A stretch of DNA of 64,000 bases from JADHLJ01 sp038118725 (GTDB taxonomy: Bacteria > Pseudomonadota > Alphaproteobacteria > Thalassobaculales > Thalassobaculaceae), in NCBI GenBank assembly GCA_038118725.1, contig JAYOIK010000013.1, positions 1-64,000 on the forward strand, in the 5' to 3' direction. How positions within the stretch are numbered: position 1 is the first letter of the stretch; every line of letters starts with the position of its first letter. A program made the position numbers and the translations under genes. Shown in pieces: positions 42,904 through 49,871 of the stretch. The notes under the pieces were generated by a model that had not been told where the DNA came from, did not search any database, and was given only the letters and a program-made list of their open reading frames with translations.

Positions 42904-44085
42904 CTAAAACAGATGCCCGGTCTTATCCGCCTTGGTTTTCAGATAGCGGGCGTTGTGCTGATTCGACGGAAAAACATGCGCCACGCGCTCAACCACATTC
43001 ACGCCCGCGGCGGCTAGTTGCTCGACCTTGTCGGGATTGTTGGTGAGGAGCCGGACGGAGCCGATGCCCAGCTGCCGCAAAATCTCCGCGGCCGGTTCAT
43101 AGATTCGTTCATCGGCGTCGAAGCCGAGTTGCTCGTTGGCGTCGACGGTGTCGACACCCAAGTCCTGCAGTGTATAGGCGCGCAGCTTATTGACCAGTCC
43201 GATGTCGCGGCCCTCCTGGGCGAGATACACCAGCACACCTCCACCTTCGGATTCGATGGCCTGTATCGCGCCTCTAAGTTGATCGCCGCAATCGCAGCGC
43301 AGACTGCCGAGGAGGTCGCCGGTAAGACAGGCGGAATGCAGCCTGATCAGAACAGGATGGCTGGTGTCCGGCTCGCCGATGACGATCGCGACGTGTTCCT
43401 CTCCCCCGTCCAGGGGCCGAAAGGCCACGAGCTTTGCGTTCTCGGCATCGCTCAGCGGCACGCGCGCGGAGGCGGCTTGAACCAGCCGACGCGCCCGCAA
43501 GGCCGGAAAGGCTTGGATATCCCTGGTTTCAACCAGTAAGAGCCCGATGTCACGGCTCCAGGTCGACAGCCGCTCCACGTCGAGGGTTGAGGCGCGCGCG
43601 AATAGCACCGCCGGCAGTAGACGCGCGAATTTGACCAGTTGTACGGCCATCTGGACCAAACCGTCCTCGGGCTCGGGAATGACCGACAACTCCGATAGGC
43701 CACGCCCGGTAGTCTCGTCCTGGTCGGCTCCCGGAGCGATGGTCGGGTCGGCGATCCGCCGCACCAAAGCCGCGTCGGTGTTCATCGGAAGTATCAGACT
43801 TTGCACCGACGACGGCGCGGGAGATGGCTTTATCGCGGCGACCCGGTTTCTGGTCAGCGCGACGGTGGGTTGCGAGCCGGTCAACCGCATCAGCATTCGC
43901 AGACTATCACGCGTGGCCATCTCGGCGGCCTGGATCGCGATCGCCGAGTGCTGGTTGGTGTCTCGAACGATAACCATGGCGCCGCGGCGTAGGTCCGCTA
44001 TGGCGCGATCAATTGAGATCTGCGCCGAGGATGGTGTTGCCGTCACGGACGCGCCCGGGCTGGGAACTGGGTCAAGCTTGGACAT
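42904..44085 (-). CDS. ribA: GTP cyclohydrolase II with degenerate N-terminal DHBP-synthase-like part
   Basis: 393 residues from the ATG at 44085; the start is uncertain because several ATGs lie close upstream and the Shine-Dalgarno is weak. The C-terminal half is GTP cyclohydrolase II, the first step of riboflavin synthesis: RLHSACLTGDLLGSLRCDCGDQL supplies the Zn cysteines, followed by YLAQEGRDIGLVNKLRAY. The N-terminal third is shaped like RibB but lacks its DDEDREN acidic motif (DTNQHS in its place). It is divergent from the hydrolase at 44191. Confidence 0.9.
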   Translation of the reverse strand: MSKLDPVPSPGASVTATPSSAQISIDRAIADLRRGAMVIVRDTNQHSAIAIQAAEMATRDSLRMLMRLTGSQPTVALTRNRVAAIKPSPAPSSVQSLILPMNTDAALVRRIADPTIAPGADQDETTGRGLSELSVIPEPEDGLVQMAVQLVKFARLLPAVLFARASTLDVERLSTWSRDIGLLLVETRDIQAFPALRARRLVQAASARVPLSDAENAKLVAFRPLDGGEEHVAIVIGEPDTSHPVLIRLHSACLTGDLLGSLRCDCGDQLRGAIQAIESEGGGVLVYLAQEGRDIGLVNKLRAYTLQDLGVDTVDANEQLGFDADERIYEPAAEILRQLGIGSVRLLTNNPDKVEQLAAAGVNVVERVAHVFPSNQHNARYLKTKADKTGHLF

Positions 44086-44190
44086 GCCCGTCATGAACAT
44101 CATGCCGTCGCGAGGGTCAAGGCCTCTTGCAAGGATCAAGGCGTTAAGACAGTCTTCACGCACGTCTGCTGGACTGATTGTGAGCATGTG

Positions 44191-45075
44191 ATGACGCGCG
44201 CGGGCCTGGTTTTCCGAGATTTTGATCAAGCCGCCCTCGACCGCGAATACAATAATCGCGAAAAGGTTCCCGACTCCGCCGACATCGCCGAGCGCTGGAT
44301 GCGGCGTGGGGCGGAGGCGCGCTCGGCGATGTCCTGTCGCCTCGATCTCGCCTATGGCCCGCATGAGCGACAAAAGATCGATCTCTTTCCATGCGCGCAG
44401 CCCGGCGCCCCGGCGCTCGCTTTCGTGCATGGTGGCTATTGGCATAGCCGAGACAAGACGCTTGCGCATTTCATCGCGCCTTTCTTCGTGGCGTCGGGCG
44501 TCAACTTCATCAGTATTGGGTACCGGCTCTGCCCGGAAGTGGGTATCGGCGACATTGTCGAGGATGTTCGGGCCGCGTTCCGTTGGGTTCACGAAAACGC
44601 GGCGGATCTGGGTATCGATGGTCGTCGCCTGTTTATCGCCGGCCACTCCGCCGGCGGCCATATCGCGGCGATCCTATGCGGTCCGAATGGCGCGCCATCG
44701 GGTCTCGTCAAGGGCGGCTGTTCGATCAGCGGGTTGCATGATCTCGAGCCCGTGCGTCTTACTTATCTGAACGAATCGCTTGGCTTGGACCATGAAACCG
44801 CCCGAATGTTGAGCCCGGTTGAGCGGGCAAGGAACCTGGAACCTGGATCGGGCTTGGATCTCCCGCCGCTACTATTGACGGTCGGTGGCGAGGAGGGGCC
44901 GGAATATGCGCGTCAACGCGATGATCTGGAGGCCGCGTTACGCGCCGCGCGTCAACCCGTGCGTGTTGTTGAAAGTCCCGGAGCCAATCACTTCACCGCG
45001 TGCGAGGCGATTTGCGACCCCTCTCATCCGCTCTCCGACGCCATGCTTCGTCTGATATTGGCGCCGGGATTTTGA
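44191..45075 (+). CDS. Alpha/beta hydrolase (kynurenine-formamidase-like)
   Basis: 294 residues. The HGGYW motif is seen in FVHGGYWHSRDK near residue 80, with the nucleophile Ser in AGHSAGGHIAAIL at about residue 152 and the C-terminal His in GANHFTACEAI. The HGGYW form is typical of the kynurenine formamidase / arylformamidase side of the esterase family, but other substrates are possible. A GTG 3 bases upstream is also possible. There is no tryptophan-degradation gene nearby. Confidence 0.85.
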   Translation: MTRAGLVFRDFDQAALDREYNNREKVPDSADIAERWMRRGAEARSAMSCRLDLAYGPHERQKIDLFPCAQPGAPALAFVHGGYWHSRDKTLAHFIAPFFVASGVNFISIGYRLCPEVGIGDIVEDVRAAFRWVHENAADLGIDGRRLFIAGHSAGGHIAAILCGPNGAPSGLVKGGCSISGLHDLEPVRLTYLNESLGLDHETARMLSPVERARNLEPGSGLDLPPLLLTVGGEEGPEYARQRDDLEAALRAARQPVRVVESPGANHFTACEAICDPSHPLSDAMLRLILAPGF

Positions 45076-45114
45076 CCATGATTGGACAGACCCCGGCCTC
45101 GGAAGGGAAATAGA

Positions 45115-45399
45115 ATGGCGCGCGCGGTTTGGAATGGTCTGGTAATCGCGGAATCGGAAGAGGTGATCGAAATCGAGAATAGCCTCTATTTCCCGCGCGA
45201 GAGCGTGCGAATGGATTTGCTGCGCCCGTCGACCACCAACACCAGGTGTCCCTGGAAAGGGCGGGCGACATACTATTCCCTGATCGACGACGAGACCGTG
45301 CTTGATGATGTGGCTTGGAGCTATGAGAATCCCAGAACTCGCGCTCGCGTGATCAAGGATTGCATGGCTTTTTGGAAGCAAGTCACTATATCGATGTGA
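45115..45399 (+). CDS. DUF427 protein
   Basis: 94 residues of the DUF427 family: ARAVWNGLVIAESEEVIEIENSLYFP, then CPWKGRATYYSL and AWSYENPR. The fold is a small beta-barrel of unknown role. GGAAGGG is 7 bases before the ATG. It follows the hydrolase by 39 bases, and the pair may be co-transcribed. It has the normal length of the family. Confidence 0.93.
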   Translation: MARAVWNGLVIAESEEVIEIENSLYFPRESVRMDLLRPSTTNTRCPWKGRATYYSLIDDETVLDDVAWSYENPRTRARVIKDCMAFWKQVTISM

Positions 45400-45467
45400 C
45401 GAGGTTCGGTCTCGGCCCAGCGCGGTCGGTGTAAGAAAGTGCCGAAACGAGGATAGGCGGAGATCAA

Positions 45468-46163
45468 ATGACCATGACCAGCGGCAAAAAAGTGCTTCTT
45501 GTCGATGACGACGATGAGCTGCGTACCGCGCTCGGCGAGCAATTGGAGCTGCACGAGGAATTCGCCACCGACATGGCCGCGACCGGCGCGCAGGGCCTTG
45601 AGATCGCTAAGTCCGGGCACTATGACATCCTGCTTCTGGATGTCGGGTTGCCGGACATGGATGGTCGGGATGTCTGTCGTCTGATGCGCCGCAACGGTGT
45701 GAAGTCTCCGATTATCATGCTGACCGCTCAGGACAGTGACGCGGACACGATCCTGGGCCTCGATGCCGGCGCCAATGACTATATAACCAAGCCTTTCAAG
45801 ATCGCGATCCTGCTCGCGAGAATGCGCGCGCATTTGCGGCAGCATGAGCAAAGCGACGACGCGGTATTTACCATCGGACCTTATAGCTTCCGGCCGAGCG
45901 CCAAGCTGCTCATCGAGGAAAGTCGCAATCGCAAGGTCCGGCTTACCGAGAAGGAAACGGCGATCCTGAAATATCTTTATCGAACCGGCGACCGAATGGT
46001 AAAACGCGAAACACTGTTGGGCGAGGTTTGGGGTTATAACGCCGGGGTCACCACACACACCCTGGAAACCCATGTCTACCGATTGCGGCAGAAGATTGAG
46101 CGCGATCCGTCGAAAGCCGCGATTTTGGTTACCGATCCCGGAGGCTATCGCCTGGTTCCATGA
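45468..46163 (+). CDS. OmpR/PhoB-family response regulator (orphan)
   Basis: 231 residues. The receiver domain has the acidic pocket VDDDDE (residues 12-17), phospho-acceptor Asp58 in LLLDVGLPDMDG, the switch Thr in IIMLTAQDS and the conserved Lys in TKPF. The C-terminal winged HTH is VRLTEKETAILKYLYRTGDRMVKRETLLGEVW with the recognition part THTLETHVYRLRQKIE. No histidine kinase is adjacent, so its partner is elsewhere. AGGCGGAG lies 7 bases before the ATG. Confidence 0.95.
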   Translation: MTMTSGKKVLLVDDDDELRTALGEQLELHEEFATDMAATGAQGLEIAKSGHYDILLLDVGLPDMDGRDVCRLMRRNGVKSPIIMLTAQDSDADTILGLDAGANDYITKPFKIAILLARMRAHLRQHEQSDDAVFTIGPYSFRPSAKLLIEESRNRKVRLTEKETAILKYLYRTGDRMVKRETLLGEVWGYNAGVTTHTLETHVYRLRQKIERDPSKAAILVTDPGGYRLVP

Positions 46164-46319
46164 GCGTGGCCCGTGAGGGACGCGGGCTCCCCATGACGCG
46201 ACTTCGAAAAAAATGCTGGTATTTCAGTGATTTTATTGCAATCTGTTATCATTGCGCTCGACGCTGGGTTTACAGTGCTCCGAGTGTTGAGTCGGGGGCC
46301 GCGCTAGTGGGAGCAGGGA

Positions 46320-47156
46320 TTGTCAAACGACCCCTCTTTCTTCGTTAGATTCTGGGGTGTACGCGGAAGCATAGCGTGCCCGGGGATCGAGTATTCGCGG
46401 TATGGCGGTAACACATCGTGCCTTGAGATTCGCTGTGGTTCGCGCCTACTGATCTTTGATGCCGGAAGCGGCCTCAGGTTACTAGGTCAACACATTGATC
46501 AATCCGGCCCTGTTGACGCGGATTTGTTCTTTACCCACTCGCATTTGGATCATGTCGGAGGGCTGCCGTTCTTCACATCGGCGTTTCGTCCGGGAAACAA
46601 GTTCCGGTTTTGGGCGGGTCACCTTCAGAACAATGACATGGCGATGCGTGACGTTATAGGTCGCCTGATGTCCTCGCCGCTGTTCCCCGTGCCGATTGAG
46701 GTGTTTCAGGCCGAGCTGGAGTTTCGGGATTTCGAGCCAGGGCGGGATATCGAGATCGATCCGACGATCCAGATTCGCACCGCGCCGCTGAACCATCCCC
46801 AGGGTGCGGTTGGATATCGCGTTGAGTATGATGGCAAGGCAATCTGCTATGTTTCGGACACCGAGCATTTCGAGGATCGGTTGGATGAGAACATTCTCAC
46901 GCTAATCCAAGGCGCCGATGTCATGATCTATGATTCGACCTATACGGATGAGGAGTATCCCCGCCATATCGGTTGGGGTCACTCAACGTGGCGCGAGGGA
47001 ATGCGGCTTTGTGATGCCGCGGGCGTTAAACAACTCGTTCTGTTTCATCATGACCCAGGTCATGACGACGCGACAATGGACGCGATCGGTCGAGATGCGA
47101 TGGCGGCACGACCAGGAACGATCGTCGCCAGTGAAGGCATGACGATTGTCCCCTGA
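46320..47156 (+). CDS. MBL-fold metallo-hydrolase
   Basis: 278 residues with a TTG start; GGGAG lies 6 bases before it. The metal site is THSHLDHVGG (His73, His75, Asp77, His78), with further ligands in LNHPQGAVG, CYVSDTEH and LFHHDPGHDD. The start SFFVRFWGVRGSIACPG is typical of the PhnP / RNase Z-like cyclic-phosphodiesterase branch. The substrate is unknown. 156 gene-less bases precede it after the response regulator. Confidence 0.9.
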   Translation: MSNDPSFFVRFWGVRGSIACPGIEYSRYGGNTSCLEIRCGSRLLIFDAGSGLRLLGQHIDQSGPVDADLFFTHSHLDHVGGLPFFTSAFRPGNKFRFWAGHLQNNDMAMRDVIGRLMSSPLFPVPIEVFQAELEFRDFEPGRDIEIDPTIQIRTAPLNHPQGAVGYRVEYDGKAICYVSDTEHFEDRLDENILTLIQGADVMIYDSTYTDEEYPRHIGWGHSTWREGMRLCDAAGVKQLVLFHHDPGHDDATMDAIGRDAMAARPGTIVASEGMTIVP

Positions 47157-47185
47157 TCTAGCTTTCCGGTAGGCCGGATCCTCTT

Positions 47186-48022
47186 GTGAAAAAAACATTA
47201 AAAAGAATAGCTTATGGACTAAGCACCGTGCTTGGTTTGGGTAGGTATGGCTTTTTCATACCCTATCGGTATGCCGGGTCTACTGTTGCCGACGAACAGC
47301 ACTACGCCTGGATTCTGGCTGATTTCTCCCGACGTGGTGAAGAATCCTTTGTCAAGATCTTGGAAGACATCAAATCGTTCGAGGATGACATTGCGCCGCT
47401 TGCTGGGCCTCCGCCGGTGCCGAGATGGGATCAAGATTGGTTTCCGGGCCTCGACGCCGCCGCGGCCTATGCGCTGGTTCGAACGAAGCGTCCTGGTAGA
47501 ATTCTCGAGATTGGTTCCGGGCATTCCACGCGGTTCATGATGCGCGCGATACAGGACGCGGGTCTCGCGACCAAGATGACGTGCGTTGACCCGGAGCCAC
47601 GCGCCGATATCAGCGCGTTGGATGTCGAATTGCTGCGGAAGCCGGCGCAGCATGTCCCGATCGATCTATTGCCTCGGCTCGAATCGGGTGATTTTCTATT
47701 TGTGGATTCCAGTCATATCGCCATGCCCGGCGGCGATATTGACTGGATCGTGAATGTACTTCTCCCAGGGTTGCCCACGGGCGTTTTCGTTCACTTTCAC
47801 GATGTTTTCCTGCCCGATGCCTATCCCGAAAGCTGGTCCTGGCGGAATTACAACGAGCAGATTGTCGTTGCCGCTCTAATGGCCGGCAATCGGTTCCAAC
47901 CGGTTTTCTCCACTCACTTCATAAGAAATCACCGCCCCGATCTAGTCGAATCGCGGGGGCTTGGCTGGATTTCATTAGTGCCAGGCGCCATCGAATCGAG
48001 CCTTTGGCTCGAAACGCGGTGA
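47186..48022 (+). CDS. Class I SAM-dependent methyltransferase-like protein
   Basis: 278 residues with a GTG start, read as MKKTLKRIAYGLSTVLGL. The SAM loop is ILEIGSGHSTRFMMRA near residue 106, followed by MTCVDPEPRADI (acidic end of strand 2) and LFVDSSHIAMPGGDIDWI, resembling Methyltransf_24 enzymes of glycan or O-antigen clusters. An N-terminal basic/hydrophobic segment might anchor it to the membrane. The substrate is unknown. The next gene is tRNA-Gln on the opposite strand. Confidence 0.8.
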   Translation: MKKTLKRIAYGLSTVLGLGRYGFFIPYRYAGSTVADEQHYAWILADFSRRGEESFVKILEDIKSFEDDIAPLAGPPPVPRWDQDWFPGLDAAAAYALVRTKRPGRILEIGSGHSTRFMMRAIQDAGLATKMTCVDPEPRADISALDVELLRKPAQHVPIDLLPRLESGDFLFVDSSHIAMPGGDIDWIVNVLLPGLPTGVFVHFHDVFLPDAYPESWSWRNYNEQIVVAALMAGNRFQPVFSTHFIRNHRPDLVESRGLGWISLVPGAIESSLWLETR

Positions 48023-48095
48023 ACTCTAACCCGGAACGATTAAGCGCCTCGCTACGCCGATGCCGGGCGATAACTTTTGGATAATAAGGAGAATC

Positions 48096-48169
48096 TGGCT
48101 GGGGCGGCAGGGATCGAACCCGCGATCGCGGGATCAAAACCCGCTGCCTTACCACTTGGCTACGCCCCA
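48096..48169 (-). tRNA. tRNA-Gln (anticodon UUG)
   Basis: Read on the minus strand. The acceptor stem TGGGGCG/CGCCCCA has 7 pairs; the anticodon arm is GCGGG-TTTTGAT-CCCGC with TTG, which is Gln; the T-arm is CGGGTTCGATCCCTG. The discriminator is G, and the CCA end is encoded at 48096-48098. No other tRNA gene was seen in the window. Confidence 0.95.
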
Positions 48170-48280
48170 TAGTCGCGCGGACCATATCCGAAGAGTTTTG
48201 CGCGGGCAATATGTCGTTGTGATTTGATATTCTTAACAGCCCCGAGTTGGATCGTTTATCATGCGCGGGAGGAGAATTCG

Positions 48281-48724
48281 ATGGCCCGAAACGACCCAAA
48301 GAAAGACATGCCCTGGAGCGTGAAAGGCGTGTCCAAGGAAGCGCGGGAAGTCGTCAAGAAGGCGGCCGCCGAACAGGGCATCACAATGGGCGAGTGGCTC
48401 TCGCAAGCAATTAGAGCCGATACTGACGAGCCTCGCGGCTCAAACCCCACGGTTGAAAACACCGCACCGGCCCGCCCGCCCGCCACCACGCGGGAAGCAG
48501 GCTCGCGCGAAGTCGAGGAGCGCTTGCGTCGTGGCATCGTTGAAAAAATCGCGGAGAGCGAAAATCGAATTCTGAACGTGGTGGAACCGTTGCAAGAGAT
48601 CATTCAGCAGATGGCCCTGAGGATCGAGCTACTGGAGAACAGATCCTCGTCCCCATTGGAGAAAACTCGACCCAAGGCGTTGGATGGACCGCCACGATAT
48701 CGTAAGACCGGGTGGGATGAGTGA
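48281..48724 (+). CDS. WSVKG-module protein A (small, coiled-coil tail)
   Basis: 147 residues; GGAGGAG is 6 bases before the ATG. Residues about 10-45 hold the WSVKGVSKEAREVVKKAAAE and ITMGEWLSQAI pattern, a helix-rich module also seen at the N terminus of PodJ-like proteins of alphaproteobacteria. A Pro/Thr linker follows, then a coiled-coil-like segment (REVEERLRRGIVEKIAES, NRILNVVEPLQEIIQQMALR). No signal peptide or membrane helix. Function is unknown. It is the first of three tandem genes with this module. Confidence 0.78.
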   Translation: MARNDPKKDMPWSVKGVSKEAREVVKKAAAEQGITMGEWLSQAIRADTDEPRGSNPTVENTAPARPPATTREAGSREVEERLRRGIVEKIAESENRILNVVEPLQEIIQQMALRIELLENRSSSPLEKTRPKALDGPPRYRKTGWDE

Positions 48725-48797
48725 ACGCTCGTTGTCGCACGGTAGTATTTTGGATTGCGCATAGTATATCGTTGAAAAAGCGCCGTATTATTGGACA

Positions 48798-48826
48798 TTG
48801 AAAATCCGCGAAAAAATCCGTATAAC
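48798..48826 (+). promoter_or_regulatory. Sigma70-type promoter for WSVKG gene B
   Basis: TTGAAA at 48798-48803, a 17-base spacer and TATAAC at 48821-48826, both boxes 5 of 6 to consensus. It lies 75 bases before the start of the 288-residue gene. This is the cleanest promoter seen in the window. Confidence 0.8.
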
Positions 48827-48900
48827 TCACAAGTCGGACCTTGTCGTACTAGGGGAATTGGTACCGACTACACCCGTGTAATGACGGAAGTGGCGCGGAA

Positions 48901-49767
48901 ATGGCGTTAAAGTCTCCTTGGAGCGTGAAGGGCGTGTCGCAAGAAGATCGCGATCAAGCCAAGTCAGCCGCGCGCCGAGCGGGACTCCCTGTTGGTGTTT
49001 GGCTCAGCCGCCAGATTCGGGCATCGGGATCCAACGATGCCGACCATGGCAATAAATCATCCGACGGCTCCGAGCCCGTCGGCTCGCCAAACAGTGATTC
49101 CGAGAATGTGGCCCCCAAGGCGCCGCCGCGGGGCGCGCCCGTCCGCGGCGGGTCCGATAGTCGATTCACCTTTGGACCCGGTCAATGGAGCACGGCCACG
49201 GACGCCGTGGAGGCAGGTCGGGTCTCCCAAGCTCCACCGCAACCTTGGCCTGCCGCGCGGCCACCGATCATGCCAATCCCGCCACAACCCGCGCCGTCAC
49301 AGCACGTTCAAGCGCCTATCGGCGCGGGACAGATGATGCCGGCCGTCAATCAAGGGGTTCCAATGGCTTCCCACTGGACCATGCCCGCGATGGCGCATCC
49401 GATGTACATGCCCCAGCCCGCACCGCAACAACAGCCATCTCAAGGACCCTCCAAGGAAGATCAGGAAACCATCAAGGCGCTTGAGCGAAAAGTTGAATCC
49501 CTGCAGAAGCGCCTAGCGGCGTCAGAAGCGCGCGCGACCAAGGACGTTGAAGCGATCGTAGCGAGATTGGCCAGTTTCGATGGGCTGACGCGAGAGGTTG
49601 AAGGGCTGCGATCAGCCTTGAACGAGGAAAGCGAACCCAGCTATTCAACCGCTCCGGTGGAGCGCGCGGTGATGCGACTTTCGGAGAGGTTGCAAAGGAT
49701 AGAGGAAGCCATTCTCCCGCCTGAGTCTGGCGGTGGTTTCTTCTCTCGGCTCTTCCGTGGTCGATAA
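48901..49767 (+). CDS. WSVKG-module protein B (proline-rich, coiled coil)
   Basis: 288 residues. The N-terminal module SPWSVKGVSQEDRDQAKSAA, then AGLPVGVWLSRQIRASG, is homologous to that of genes A and C. A Pro/Gln/Met-rich low-complexity middle follows (residues about 65-180; PQPAPQQQPSQ), then a coiled coil (IKALERKVESLQKRLAASEA, residues about 195-250), and a short hydrophobic end (GGGFFSRLFRG). No membrane helix or signal. Unknown function; a scaffold role is plausible. Confidence 0.75.
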   Translation: MALKSPWSVKGVSQEDRDQAKSAARRAGLPVGVWLSRQIRASGSNDADHGNKSSDGSEPVGSPNSDSENVAPKAPPRGAPVRGGSDSRFTFGPGQWSTATDAVEAGRVSQAPPQPWPAARPPIMPIPPQPAPSQHVQAPIGAGQMMPAVNQGVPMASHWTMPAMAHPMYMPQPAPQQQPSQGPSKEDQETIKALERKVESLQKRLAASEARATKDVEAIVARLASFDGLTREVEGLRSALNEESEPSYSTAPVERAVMRLSERLQRIEEAILPPESGGGFFSRLFRGR

Positions 49768-49807
49768 TTCCTAAAGGTAGCGCCGTTCGGGCATTTCCCG
49801 TCAAGGA

Positions 49808-49836
49808 TTGAGAAATCCCTGGAAAATTGATACACT
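49808..49836 (+). promoter_or_regulatory. Sigma70-type promoter for WSVKG gene C
   Basis: TTGAGA at 49808-49813 and TACACT at 49831-49836 with a 17-base spacer, 5 and 4 of 6 to consensus. It lies 35 bases before the GTG start of the 813-residue gene. Same layout as the promoter of gene B. Confidence 0.65.
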
Positions 49837-49871
49837 ACCCGTACTACTCATACTCACCGTGAGGTTCCTCA

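Noticed and set aside
42904..44661. A single 585-residue RibA reading from the frame opened upstream at 44661
   Set aside because: The first 190 or so residues overlap the divergent hydrolase gene on the other strand and look unlike RibA; the frame is open by chance in GC-rich DNA. The ATG at 44085 was used.
46160..46348. A 62-residue reading frame between the response regulator and the MBL gene
   Set aside because: It has no Shine-Dalgarno, no similarity that I recognise and overlaps the MBL start; it looks like random frame.
48096..48724. tRNA-Gln as an integration site with the WSVKG genes as an inserted island
   Set aside because: No duplicated tRNA 3' end, integrase, phage gene or codon-use change was seen nearby.
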